Part shown: positions 26,823 to 34,865 of the stretch, one piece after another
How the letters are laid out: the number at the start of each line of letters is the position of its first letter
How positions within the stretch are numbered: the first letter of the stretch is position 1
From: Henriciella sp. AS95
Lineage (GTDB): Bacteria > Pseudomonadota > Alphaproteobacteria > Caulobacterales > Hyphomonadaceae
DNA: 64,000 bases
Direction: 5' to 3'
Assembly (NCBI RefSeq): GCF_038900055.1
Contig: NZ_JBBMQM010000001.1
Location: 1,178,001-1,242,000 of the forward strand
Made by a program: the position numbers and the translations under genes
Notes under the pieces: model-generated
What the model was told of the DNA's origin: nothing
Databases searched by the model: none
What the model saw: only the letters and a program-made list of their open reading frames with translations

Positions 26823-26999
26823 TTATCGTTCCCGTTTCGCGCCTTCGACCGTTTTTTTGGTCTTGTCGGCGGCGGCTTTCTCACTGGCTTTCTGAGCCTT
26901 CGTCCGGCCAAATCTGGCGCGGTTCTCCTCGGCTTTCTGCTCTTTGTCGGCCCGCGCTTTGGCCTTGCGAGCCTTGTTGAGATTGATGGGTGACGTCAT
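26823..26999 (-). CDS. DUF4169 family small basic protein
   Basis: The 58-residue frame starts at ATG 26999. It begins with INLNKARKAKARADKEQKA, then ENRARFGRTKAQK, and is otherwise Lys/Ala/Glu-rich, the signature of the short DUF4169 proteins of alphaproteobacteria. It is strongly basic and predicted to be one long helix. Function unknown; nucleic-acid binding would fit but is not shown. The 28-residue membrane protein gene lies 80 bp downstream on the same strand. Confidence 0.8.
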   Translation of the reverse strand: MTSPINLNKARKAKARADKEQKAEENRARFGRTKAQKASEKAAADKTKKTVEGAKRER

Positions 27000-27062
27000 C
27001 GTTTGGTCTCTCGCGTAATGTCCTGACTGTTTCGTTTATATCCTCACCCGCAGCAAAAGACA

Positions 27063-27102
27063 TTGACAAATCGCGCTGACAGAGTACTTTGAAGTTCAAA
27101 GT
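27063..27102 (+). promoter_or_regulatory. Promoter with overlapping perfect operator palindrome
   Basis: TTGACA (27063-27068) and TACTTT (27085-27090) are 16 bp apart. A 17-bp palindrome, ACTTTGAA-G-TTCAAAGT (27086-27102), covers the -10 box and probable start point, 17 bp before the ATG at 27120. The downstream operon encodes a winged-helix regulator, so autorepression at this site is the natural reading. Confidence 0.75.
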
Positions 27103-27119
27103 TGATAGTGGAGCAAAGT

Positions 27120-27740
27120 ATGAACCAGTCCCTGACCGACGATTTATCCTATTTGAGAGACCTTGCTGAGAGCGGGCAGACCGCGCCCTTGCTGGGCGGG
27201 CGCTTCCTGGCCTGGTGGGGTGGTCTCGTCACCATTGCCTACCTCGCCCACTATGCGATCGCGGCGGATGTTTTTGGCTTGCCGGACACAGCGTTTGCGT
27301 GGATGTGGGGCGCGTTTGGTGTCATCGGCTTCGGTGGTTTTAAAATCATGCAGGCCACTTTCCCGAAGTCCAAGCCGGGCGCGTCTTCTGTCGGTAACCA
27401 GATCAGCGCCGTTATCTGGATGGCGGGCGGCATGGTGCTGTTTTCATTTTTCGCGGGCGTTATCATCCGGTCCATCATGGAAGGGCAGGCGAGCATCGGC
27501 TTTCTCTGGTCCGTGCCGCTGGTGCTGGGCATCTATGGCATCTGCCAGCTCACATCAGGGCTGTTGGCCAAAAGCCGCCCGCTCATGATTGCTGGCTGGG
27601 GCGCGATTGCATCGTCTGGTGTCGCCGCAATCTTTACCGGGTCGAATACGGTTTGGCTGGTTGGAGCCGTTGTCGCAGCGCTGACTGTGTTTCTGCCTGG
27701 CCTCATCCTGATGCGCCAGGAGCCATCCGAGGTGGTCTGA
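27120..27740 (+). CDS. Six-helix membrane protein co-transcribed with a winged-helix regulator
   Basis: 206 residues with a short cytosolic N-terminus (MNQSLTDDLSYLRDLAESGQTAPLLGG) and about six hydrophobic helices. I chose ATG 27120 because GGAG stands seven bases upstream; the TTG at 27102 lies in the operator. Small membrane proteins of this shape are often paired with an HTH regulator of the type that follows 3 bp later. Its own role is unknown; sensing or modulating the regulator is possible. Confidence 0.75.
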   Translation: MNQSLTDDLSYLRDLAESGQTAPLLGGRFLAWWGGLVTIAYLAHYAIAADVFGLPDTAFAWMWGAFGVIGFGGFKIMQATFPKSKPGASSVGNQISAVIWMAGGMVLFSFFAGVIIRSIMEGQASIGFLWSVPLVLGIYGICQLTSGLLAKSRPLMIAGWGAIASSGVAAIFTGSNTVWLVGAVVAALTVFLPGLILMRQEPSEVV

Positions 27741-27743
27741 ACG

Positions 27744-28055
27744 ATGAGTGAGACCAATCCCTTTGATCACGCAGCGATTGACGATGTCATCCATGGGCGC
27801 CTGCGCCTCGGTATCATGGCCTATCTGACAGCAGCGAGCCCGGCGATTTTTGGCGAGTTACGCGACAAGGTCGGCGCCACGGATGGCAACCTCTCGACGC
27901 ATCTGAAGAAGCTCGAGGCGGCTGGGTATGTGCGCCAGGAAAAGCGGTTCGTCGACAAGCGGCCGCAGACACGCGTCTTCCTCACCGATTCAGGACGCAA
28001 GGCCTGGCTCAGCTGGATCGAGACCATGAACAATCTGATGAAGGCGGCTGAATAG
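27744..28055 (+). CDS. Winged-helix transcriptional regulator (MarR/ArsR-like, HTH_34 type)
   Basis: A 103-residue single-domain DNA-binding protein: DVIHGRLRLGIMAYLTAASPAIFGELRDKVGATDGNLSTHLKKLEAAGYV forms helices 1-3 with the recognition helix at about 46-60, and RQEKRFVDKRPQTRVFLTDSGRKAW forms the wing. It is the second gene of a two-gene operon whose promoter carries the 27086-27102 palindrome, its likely target. Its stop codon lies in the loop of the operon terminator. Confidence 0.88.
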   Translation: MSETNPFDHAAIDDVIHGRLRLGIMAYLTAASPAIFGELRDKVGATDGNLSTHLKKLEAAGYVRQEKRFVDKRPQTRVFLTDSGRKAWLSWIETMNNLMKAAE

Positions 28056-28067
28056 GCCGCCTTTTTT
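28041..28067 (+). terminator. Intrinsic terminator overlapping the regulator stop codon
   Basis: AAGGCGGC (28041-28048) pairs with GCCGCCTT (28056-28063), with the TAG stop in the 7-nt loop, followed by further T residues to 28067. The convergent gene begins its stop codon one base later. Confidence 0.88.
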
Positions 28068-28364
28068 CTAGTCGCCGTGCGTGTCGCGCCACTGTTCCAT
28101 GGCGAGCGAGATGGCGAAGGTTTCACGGTATTTCGGACTGGAGGCCGGTCGCGGGGCGCGCGCGGATGTCAGGGCCATGATCTCGGCAAGCTTGTTGTGA
28201 GCGGCCCCCGCCTGTCCGGCGCCGATATAGGCGTGCAGCTCGACCAGGGCAGACGAAAGCGGATCGTGCGCGCGGATGACAAAGTACGGTTCGTCGTCTG
28301 CGATCTTGTCGAGCACGTCGAATTCGGACGGATTGGCTTTCGAGCCGATGGGGGCTTTGGACAT
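28068..28364 (-). CDS. Conserved-looking small protein of unknown function
   Basis: 98 cytosolic residues. The N-terminal half reads FDVLDKIADDEPYFVIRAHDPLSSALVELHAYIGAGQAGAAHNKLAEIMAL and the C-terminal part YRETFAISLAMEQWRDTHGD. It is mostly helical by pattern and has no signal peptide or membrane segment. I do not recognise a family. The good coding pattern and tight convergence with a terminated operon support a real gene. Confidence 0.6.
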   Translation of the reverse strand: MSKAPIGSKANPSEFDVLDKIADDEPYFVIRAHDPLSSALVELHAYIGAGQAGAAHNKLAEIMALTSARAPRPASSPKYRETFAISLAMEQWRDTHGD

Positions 28365-28523
28365 GGATGCGCGCCTTTCGAATCAGTTTCCCGGTATGGT
28401 CGGCAGACTAGGTAAATGACGCGTTCGCGTCACCTGCGGAGAACCACCTAGTGTCCGCCGTCGAAGACGACGCGCCGACCAACAATTCTGCTGCCAGAGC
28501 ATCGCCCTCATTAAATCTTGATT

Positions 28524-28547
28524 GACAATATGTTGTCGAAATGACAA
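28524..28547. promoter_or_regulatory. Possible MarR operator: three GACAA half-sites
   Basis: GACAA (28524-28528), TTGTC (28533-28537) and GACAA (28543-28547) are alternating inverted half-sites about 9-10 bp apart, on one face of the helix. They overlap a TTGACA and lie 23 bp before the MarR gene start at 28570, a typical place for autoregulation. Confidence 0.5.
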
Positions 28548-28569
28548 CAAGCGGACAAATGGAGTGCGT

Positions 28570-29064
28570 ATGACGAAGACGAAACAGACCGATGGCGCCG
28601 TGATCACGGATCTCATGCTGGAGACGTTCCGGCTGAACGGGGCGTTGCTCGAAGCGGGCGACAGGCTTGTCAAAGACCTCGGCCTGACCAGCGCGCGCTG
28701 GCAAGTGCTGGGCGCCATCATGCTGGAGGGCAGGCCTCAGACCGTGGCGCAGATTGCCCGCCGCATGGGGCTGTCGAGGCAGGCGGTTCAGCGTGTCGTC
28801 CACGATCTGACGGCGCAGGGCCTCGTCCAGCCGATGGAGAACCCAGATCACAAACGCGCGCCCCTGATCACGCTGACGCCTGAAGGAGAGGCGGCCTATG
28901 GAAATGCCATCAAGCGGCAGGACGACTGGGCCAGCGAGCTTGCGTCTGAGATCGATGGTGAACAGGCCCGGGCCGCGCTCGCGACGCTTAAGGCGCTGTC
29001 GGACCTTTGCGGCGCGACGAGGCGCCCGGCCTTGCCCGTGAAGGGGAAAGGAGGCGCGTCATGA
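28570..29064 (+). CDS. MarR family transcriptional regulator
   Basis: 164 residues with the MarR winged helix: SARWQVLGAIMLEGRPQTVAQIARRMGLSRQAVQRVVHDLTAQGLVQPMENPDHKRAPLITLTPEG, where DHKR begins the wing. Long N- and C-terminal helices supply the dimer. GGAG stands six bases before ATG 28570, which is preferred over the longer frame from 28522. Its stop overlaps the start of the next membrane gene by 4 bp, so that gene is the likely regulated partner. Confidence 0.9.
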   Translation: MTKTKQTDGAVITDLMLETFRLNGALLEAGDRLVKDLGLTSARWQVLGAIMLEGRPQTVAQIARRMGLSRQAVQRVVHDLTAQGLVQPMENPDHKRAPLITLTPEGEAAYGNAIKRQDDWASELASEIDGEQARAALATLKALSDLCGATRRPALPVKGKGGAS

Positions 29065-29507
29065 AAAAGATCGTGCATCGTCTGGCGGGCACGCTGGCGC
29101 TCTTACTGATCAGCAGTTTCTGGCTGGCGACAATTCTGACCGAGCTTAGCGGCCGCGAAGAGGCGATCTTTTTGGCCAAGCGGAGCATTCTTTACGCAAT
29201 GGCATTGCTCATCCCGTCCCTCATGATCACGGCCGGCAGCGGCTTTGCCCTGGCTGGCAAGCGGGTCGGGCGGCTTGTGAACGCCAAGAAAAAGCGGATG
29301 CCTTTCATTGCGCTCAATGGGCTGCTGATCCTGGTGCCGAGCGCGGTCTTTCTGTGGTGGAAGGCGGGCCAGGGCGACTTCGATCTGTCTTTTGCCGTAG
29401 TTCAGGGCATAGAGCTCGCCGCTGGGGCGACCAATATTACCCTGATCGGGCTGAACATTCGTGACGGCATTCGCTTGTCACGGTTCACCGCAGCCAGACC
29501 AGCCTGA
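29061..29507 (+). CDS. Four-helix membrane protein coupled to the MarR gene
   Basis: 148 residues with four hydrophobic helices (IVHRLAGTLALLLISSFWLATIL, ILYAMALLIPSLMITAGSGFALAG, MPFIALNGLLILVPSAVFLWW, FAVVQGIELAAGATNITLIGLNI) and a basic loop NAKKKRM. ATG 29061 overlaps the MarR stop, and a perfect AAAGGAGG lies six bases upstream. Function unknown; an efflux or stress role controlled by the MarR protein is inference. Confidence 0.78.
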   Translation: MKKIVHRLAGTLALLLISSFWLATILTELSGREEAIFLAKRSILYAMALLIPSLMITAGSGFALAGKRVGRLVNAKKKRMPFIALNGLLILVPSAVFLWWKAGQGDFDLSFAVVQGIELAAGATNITLIGLNIRDGIRLSRFTAARPA

Positions 29508-29526
29508 ACGCCCTGTCCAGTCTGTA

Positions 29527-31167
29527 TCAGTGCCCGCCGCCGAACACGCCGGTGCGCACCGAATAGTCCGCTGCGAGCGTATAATCGGGGTCATCATCGC
29601 TATCGACCATGAGTTGGCCGGCTCTTTTCAGGAGCTTGTGACAGTCGCGGGAGAGGTGGCGTAGACGGAGTGTCTTGCCGTGGGCTTCATACTTTGCAGC
29701 GAGGTCTTCAATGGCCTGCAAGGCTGACTGATCGACAACGCGTGAGCGCATGAAGTCCACGATGACGACGTCCGGGTCTGTCTCAGGATGGAAGAGTTCG
29801 GCAAAGCCATCGGTGGAGCCGAAGAAGAGCGGACCTTCAATCTCATAGACGTGGGCGCCGGGTGTGCGCACCGAGTCGCGCTCGATGATGCGGATGCGGC
29901 GCGCATTGTTCCAGGCATAGGCGAGGGCCGACACGATCACGCCGACGACGACGGCGGTGGCAAGGTCATACATGACGGTGACGCCGGTCACGAGCACGAT
30001 GACGATGGCATCGGTCAGAGGGATACGCGTCATTATGCGGAGGCTGTTCCAGGCAAAGGTGCCGATCACGACCATGAACATCACGCCGACCAGTGCGGCG
30101 AGCGGGATGAGTTCGATAATGCCGGAGCCGACGAGGATGAAGGCAAGCAGGAAGAGCGCTGCCGAAATGCCGGAGAGACGCGTGCGCCCGCCCGATTTCA
30201 CATTGATCATGGACTGGCCGATCATCGCGCAGCCGCCCATGCCGCCGAAAAAGCCGGTGACGAGGTTTGCTGTGCCCTGCGCGATGCACTCCTGGCTCGC
30301 GCCGCCGCGCTTGTTTGTCATCTCGCCGACGAGGTTCAGCGTCAGCAGGCTCTCGATCAGGCCGATGGCGGCAAGGATGACAGCGTAAGGCAGGATGATC
30401 TGAAGCGTCTCCAGATTGATCGGCACCATCGGGATATGGAAGTTCGGCAGACCGCCTTGGATGGAGGCGAGGTCGCCCACACGCGGCACGTCGAGGCCGA
30501 GGCCGATGACCAGTGCGGCGACGAGGCCGATGCCGGCAAGCGGCGCAGGGATGGCCTTTGTCAGCTTGGGCATGCCCCAGATGATCGCCATGGTGAGCGC
30601 CACGAGACCGAGCATCAGGATGAGCGGCCAGCCGGTCATCCATTCGCCGCCCGCCATGCCATGGCCTGAAGCTTCTGCGGTGCCGGGGACCTGGAACTGG
30701 CTGAGCTGCGCCAGGAAGATCACGATGGCGAGGCCGTTGACGAAGCCGAGCATGACAGGGTGCGGCACGAGCCGGATGAACTTGCCGAGCTTGAAGATGC
30801 CCGCCGCCAGCTGAAGGATGCCCATCAAGACGACGGTGGCGAACAGGTATTCGACGCCATGCTGGGCGACGAGCGCGACCATGACGACAGCGAGCGCGCC
30901 TGTTGCGCCGGAGATCATGCCGGGCCGCCCGCCAATACAGGCCGTAATCAGGCCGACGATGAAGGCGGCATAAAGCCCGACCAGTGGGTGCACACCCGCG
31001 ACAAAGGCGAAAGCAACAGCTTCAGGGACAAGGGCCAGCGCGACCGTCAGGCCGGACAGAAGTTCGGTCTTGATGCGGCTCGGCGTGAATTTGGCGAGGT
31101 TCGCCTGTGAGAAGTTCTGTGCCCCGAGGCGGTCAGCGAATGTCTGGAAGGTTGTCTTGGTCGTCAC
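29527..31167 (-). CDS. SulP family anion transporter with STAS domain
   Basis: About 546 residues. The transporter part (about 35-400) has the SulP segments LTVALALVPEAVAFAFVAGVHPLVGLYAAF, GGRPGMISGATGALAVVMV and FVNGLAIVIFLAQLSQF, plus GGMGGCAMIGQSMINVKSGGRTRLSG. A C-terminal STAS domain (about 430-520) contains YEIEGPLFFGSTDGFAELF and VVDQSALQAIEDLAAKYE. SulP proteins carry sulfate, bicarbonate or dicarboxylates. Both candidate starts are GTG (31167 and 31179); 31167 has GGTGGG eight bases upstream. Confidence 0.92.
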   Translation of the reverse strand: MTTKTTFQTFADRLGAQNFSQANLAKFTPSRIKTELLSGLTVALALVPEAVAFAFVAGVHPLVGLYAAFIVGLITACIGGRPGMISGATGALAVVMVALVAQHGVEYLFATVVLMGILQLAAGIFKLGKFIRLVPHPVMLGFVNGLAIVIFLAQLSQFQVPGTAEASGHGMAGGEWMTGWPLILMLGLVALTMAIIWGMPKLTKAIPAPLAGIGLVAALVIGLGLDVPRVGDLASIQGGLPNFHIPMVPINLETLQIILPYAVILAAIGLIESLLTLNLVGEMTNKRGGASQECIAQGTANLVTGFFGGMGGCAMIGQSMINVKSGGRTRLSGISAALFLLAFILVGSGIIELIPLAALVGVMFMVVIGTFAWNSLRIMTRIPLTDAIVIVLVTGVTVMYDLATAVVVGVIVSALAYAWNNARRIRIIERDSVRTPGAHVYEIEGPLFFGSTDGFAELFHPETDPDVVIVDFMRSRVVDQSALQAIEDLAAKYEAHGKTLRLRHLSRDCHKLLKRAGQLMVDSDDDPDYTLAADYSVRTGVFGGGH

Positions 31168-31278
31168 GCGGCAGCCCACCCGTTCAGTTTCAAAGTCATG
31201 GCATGCCTATGACGGCCTTCATGCTGCGGCGCAACACGAAGACCGTCATTGGAGCTGAATTTTCTCGGTGGCTGTTGC

Positions 31279-32088
31279 CTAGCTCGACGAGACGATCCCG
31301 CCATCGCACGGGATAGTGTGGCCGGAAATGAAGGCGCCTGCGCGCGACGAGAGGAACATGGCGAGGCCTGCAATGTCCTGCGGGGTGCCGACGCGGCCGG
31401 ACGGGTTGCGCTCTGCCACGGAGTCCCAGTCGACGCCTTCGGTCTTGCCGCCAAAGCCAACGCCGGTGGACAGCATCCAGGTCGGGAAGGGGCCGGGGGC
31501 GATGCCGTTGACGAGGATGTGCTCGCCGACATGCTGGGCGCCCATGAAACGGGTGAGGTGGATGACGGCGGCCTTGGACGTGCCATAGGCATAGCCGCTG
31601 AAGGGCGAGGTATGCAGGCCATCGATCGAGGCGATGTTGATCACGCGGGCCGGATCTTCGGCGCTGGCGGACTTGCGCAGGAGCGGGATCAGCTTCTGGA
31701 ACAGGAAGAAGATGCCTTTGACGTTGACGTCCATCACCTTGTCCCAGCCGCTTTCCGGGAACTCTTCCAGCGTCGCGCCCCAGGCTACCCCGGCATTGTT
31801 GATGAGCACGTCGATCTTGTCTTCACGCTTGGCAATCTCATCGGCGAGGTGCTGGATGCCGACCATCTGGCCGACGTCTGACGGGATCGCGTAGATCTCG
31901 CCGCCATATTCGCTCTTCAGCTTCTCAACGGTCTCTTCGCAGGCATCGGCCTTGCGCGATGAGATGATGACCTTGGCGCCATTGGCGAGATAGCCCGCCG
32001 CGAGCATTTCACCGATCCCGCGGGAGCCACCCGTGATGACCACAGTCTTGCCTTTGACGGAAAAGAGATTGCTGAAATCATTGCTCAT
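31279..32088 (-). CDS. Short-chain dehydrogenase/reductase
   Basis: 269 residues of a classical SDR. TGGSRGIG (cofactor loop, about 20-27), SSRKAD after beta-2 (an Arg that favours NADP), NNAG (about 97-100), Ser of INIASIDG, the catalytic YAYGTSKAA (YxxxK) and PGPF after beta-6 are all intact. A likely 3-ketoacyl-CoA or ketone reductase; the substrate is not predictable. No partner gene is nearby; fumC and the 152-residue gene lie upstream on the same strand beyond a 92-bp gap. Confidence 0.92.
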   Translation of the reverse strand: MSNDFSNLFSVKGKTVVITGGSRGIGEMLAAGYLANGAKVIISSRKADACEETVEKLKSEYGGEIYAIPSDVGQMVGIQHLADEIAKREDKIDVLINNAGVAWGATLEEFPESGWDKVMDVNVKGIFFLFQKLIPLLRKSASAEDPARVINIASIDGLHTSPFSGYAYGTSKAAVIHLTRFMGAQHVGEHILVNGIAPGPFPTWMLSTGVGFGGKTEGVDWDSVAERNPSGRVGTPQDIAGLAMFLSSRAGAFISGHTIPCDGGIVSSS

Positions 32089-32180
32089 GGCGTGTCCTCC
32101 TATGCTTCACTGGTGAAGCTTTTGGCGGATGACGGGCGCAGGGGCAAGTGGGTGGAGCGGGCTATCGCTAAAATTAGTCT

Positions 32181-32639
32181 CTAGTCGTCTTCCTCGACCC
32201 AGAAGATGAAGCCGGTCGTGTCGTTGAACGCGATGACGCCGGTGTCGAAGCAGACATCGCTGAGGCCGATCCACATCCATGCATTGTCGGGCGTGAAAGT
32301 GGGCGTGTCGTCCTCAAAATCGCTATGGCGGGAATTCGACCAGAACTGAGCAGACGGTCCGAGTTCGGTCAGCATGCCGAGCATTTCACTGGCTCTGGTC
32401 TCGGTAAAACGGCGGTCGCCGTGCGCGAGGGACTGTTCCTGGAGGTATGCCATGACGCGCGCAGCTGTCCGGCGATCAATCTGGAAGAAGTCCTTGTCGG
32501 AATGGGGGGCATAACCTGCCTGTCGGGCGATCGCTGTCACGCGACTGGAGCCCGGTATGTCGCTGACATCCCCCAGCCAGCAGCGGAAGCCGTCTCCGGC
32601 ATCCGCCCATCTGGCCGCGAAGTCCGCGAGTTTGGTCAT
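32181..32639 (-). CDS. Unknown protein translationally coupled to fumC
   Basis: 152 cytosolic residues, acidic, ending WVEEDD, with many aromatic residues (DNAWMWIGLSDVCFDTGVIAFNDTTGFIFW). No family recognised. Its ATG overlaps the fumC stop (TAATG), which implies that ribosomes finishing fumC restart here. The same-strand overlap and intact frame support a real gene, although no link with fumarase is known. Confidence 0.65.
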   Translation of the reverse strand: MTKLADFAARWADAGDGFRCWLGDVSDIPGSSRVTAIARQAGYAPHSDKDFFQIDRRTAARVMAYLQEQSLAHGDRRFTETRASEMLGMLTELGPSAQFWSNSRHSDFEDDTPTFTPDNAWMWIGLSDVCFDTGVIAFNDTTGFIFWVEEDD

Positions 32640-34048
32640 TACCCCGGCGAGATCATCTTGCTTGGGTCGACAATCGCGTCGAAATCCTCTTCGGGGATGC
32701 CGTCCTTGATGGCTTCTTCACGCAGGGTGGTGCCGTTCTTGTGAGCCGTCTTGGCGATCTTGGCCGCGCGGTCATAGCCGTATTTTTCCTTGAGCGGCGT
32801 GACCAGCATCAGCGAGTTCTTGAGGCCGCGCTCGATATTTTCGAGGCGTGGTTCGATGCCGACGACGCAATTGTCGGTGAAGCTGACGGCGGCATCTGCA
32901 AGCAGGCGGACCGATTGCAGGAAGTTGTAGGCCATCATCGGATTGAAGACGTTGAGCTCGAACTGGCCCTGTGAACCAGCAAAACCGATCGCGGCATTGT
33001 TGCCGTGGATATGGGCGCAGACCTGCGTCATCGCCTCGCACTGGGTCGGGTTGACCTTGCCCGGCATGATCGAGCTGCCCGGCTCGTTTTCCGGCAGCGA
33101 CAGTTCCCCGAGGCCCGAGCGCGGGCCGGAGGCGAGATAACGGATATCGTTGGCGATCTTGAAGCAGGACATGGCGACCGTGTTGACCGCCCCGTGGGCA
33201 AAGACCATCGCGTCATGCGCGGCCAGGGCCTCGAACTTGTTCGGGGCCGTCTTGAACTCCAGGCCAGTAATGGCGGCGATCTTGCTGGCAACAAGCTCAT
33301 CGAAGCCAACCGGCGAGGCGAGACCCGTGCCGACGGCCGTGCCGCCCTGAGCGAGCTCCATCAGCTTGGGGAGGGTCTGCTTTACGCGTTCGATGCCATT
33401 GGCGAGCTGCTGGGCATAGCCGGAGAATTCCTGGCCGAGCGTGACGGGCGTTGCGTCCTGAGTATGGGTGCGGCCGATCTTGATGATGTCGGTCCAGGCT
33501 TCGGCCTTGGTGTGCAGGGCGTCCTGCAGCTTGGACAGCGCGGGGATCAGCCGGTGGGTCAGTTCCTCGGCGCAGGCAATGTGCATGGCGGTGGGGAAGG
33601 TGTCATTCGACGATTGCGACATGTTGCAGTGATCGTTCGGGTGAACGGGCTTTTTCGAGCCCATCTCGCCGCCAAGGATCTCGATGGCGCGATTGGAGAT
33701 CACTTCATTGGCGTTCATGTTGGACTGGGTGCCTGACCCGGTCTGCCAGACGACAAGCGGGAAATGCTCGTCCAGCTTGCCCTCGATCACTTCCTCGGCA
33801 GCCTGAATGATCACATCACCGAGTTTCGGGTCGAGCTTGCCAAGTTCCATATTCGACTGGGCGGCGGCTTTCTTGACGATGCCGAGGGCGCGGATGATCG
33901 GTTCGGGCTGTTTTTCCCAGCCGATCTTGAAGTTGCCGAGCGAGCGCTCGGCCTGCGCGCCCCAATACTTGTCTCCGGGAACTTCCACCGGGCCCATTGT
34001 ATCGGTTTCGGTGCGTGGCTTGGCTTGCTTGTCGCCAAAAATACCCAT
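32639..34048 (-). CDS. fumC: Fumarate hydratase, class II
   Basis: 469 residues, the normal length. It interconverts fumarate and malate in the TCA cycle as a cytosolic homotetramer. Evidence: [25 protein letters not shown] at the start, [42 protein letters not shown] (substrate site), [20 protein letters not shown] (catalytic His) and the fumarate-lyase signature [20 protein letters not shown] precedes the ATG. Oxygen-stable and iron-free as a family property. Confidence 0.98.
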   Translation of the reverse strand: MGIFGDKQAKPRTETDTMGPVEVPGDKYWGAQAERSLGNFKIGWEKQPEPIIRALGIVKKAAAQSNMELGKLDPKLGDVIIQAAEEVIEGKLDEHFPLVVWQTGSGTQSNMNANEVISNRAIEILGGEMGSKKPVHPNDHCNMSQSSNDTFPTAMHIACAEELTHRLIPALSKLQDALHTKAEAWTDIIKIGRTHTQDATPVTLGQEFSGYAQQLANGIERVKQTLPKLMELAQGGTAVGTGLASPVGFDELVASKIAAITGLEFKTAPNKFEALAAHDAMVFAHGAVNTVAMSCFKIANDIRYLASGPRSGLGELSLPENEPGSSIMPGKVNPTQCEAMTQVCAHIHGNNAAIGFAGSQGQFELNVFNPMMAYNFLQSVRLLADAAVSFTDNCVVGIEPRLENIERGLKNSLMLVTPLKEKYGYDRAAKIAKTAHKNGTTLREEAIKDGIPEEDFDAIVDPSKMISPG

Positions 34049-34134
34049 CGGGAGACTCCTTTAAAGTCGGCAAATCTGTTGTCTTACCGCGCGCTTTAGC
34101 ATGCAGGCAGCGCGTAGCAAATGCGATACAATGG

Positions 34135-34563
34135 TTACTCTTCGAGCGGGACTTCCACCATCAGCGCAACATGGACGCGGCCACCTTCTTCAGGTGCAGG
34201 TGGCTTACCCACTGTCTTGGAGATGCGGCTGTCGGAGACGTCGTAATTGTCGAGAATGGATGCTTCGACGGCGTGGGCTCTGGAGTTGGCCACGCCTTCG
34301 GCTTCGCCGCCCCGGTAGGCTGTGATGTCGATGCTGGCGCCCACGCAGTCGACACCGAGATGGTCGACTGTGTCGAACAGGATGGTTTCAGCGGTGGGCG
34401 TGATTTCGACGCTGTCGGGATGGAAGCCGATACTCGTCTCCGCGCAGGTGTCCATGGTGGTGCCTGCGTATTCAAATCGGATAGAGTTGTCGTCATTATT
34501 GCCGCAGCCGGCGAGGGCGAACAGGGAGAGGGCGATCAAACCCGTCGTCACATTTGCCGTCAT
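34135..34563 (-). CDS. Small lipoprotein with OmpA-like C-terminal pattern
   Basis: 142 residues with a clear lipoprotein signal (GLIALSLFALAGCGNN; lipid on Cys20). The mature part has two more Cys and a pattern reminiscent of an OmpA-like fold: ETILFDTVDHLGVDC, IDITAYRGGEAEGVANSRAHAVEASILDNY. The match is partial because the arginine-containing motif is weak. AGGAG lies eight bases before ATG 34563, preferred over the longer frame from 34644. Function unknown. Confidence 0.65.
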   Translation of the reverse strand: MTANVTTGLIALSLFALAGCGNNDDNSIRFEYAGTTMDTCAETSIGFHPDSVEITPTAETILFDTVDHLGVDCVGASIDITAYRGGEAEGVANSRAHAVEASILDNYDVSDSRISKTVGKPPAPEEGGRVHVALMVEVPLEE

Positions 34564-34865
34564 ACAGGTTTCTCCTGACTGCCACTGTGGCCTTGTGGCA
34601 GGTAGTGCATGTTCAAGGCAAGGCCCGATGCAGCTTTGTGGCACTGTGGCTGAGGAATATGTCAGCGCCAGCGATGGGACCGCACGCGCTTACTTCGCCG
34701 TTATCGCATGCACGCTGTTCGTTATGGATCGACCCGGCTGCCTCCGGCTTCCCGCTGGCGAGGGTAATTGGTTCAAGATTCCGGTGCCTTGCAGAGCAGG
34801 GGGCTTGCCCCGAACCAAAGCGATCTATCTATGGGGCTGTTGAAAGAGCATTGGTCAGTACCGGT
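34564..34865. other. Intergenic region before hemH, nothing assignable
   Basis: 302 bp between a leftward lipoprotein gene and rightward hemH. It has a stem TGCCAC/GTGGCA near 34579-34599 and a short GGGGCTTGCCCC palindrome near 34800. The hemH frame is open through it, but the translation is not ferrochelatase-like. I see no RNA gene or operator. Confidence 0.5.

Noticed and set aside
29788-30669. 293-residue plus-strand frame opposite the SulP gene
   Set aside because: Asp/His/Glu-rich antisense translation of membrane helices; not a protein-like sequence.
34554-34865. Extended N-terminus of hemH (104 extra residues)
   Set aside because: The extension is not ferrochelatase-like; the family start is at 34866.
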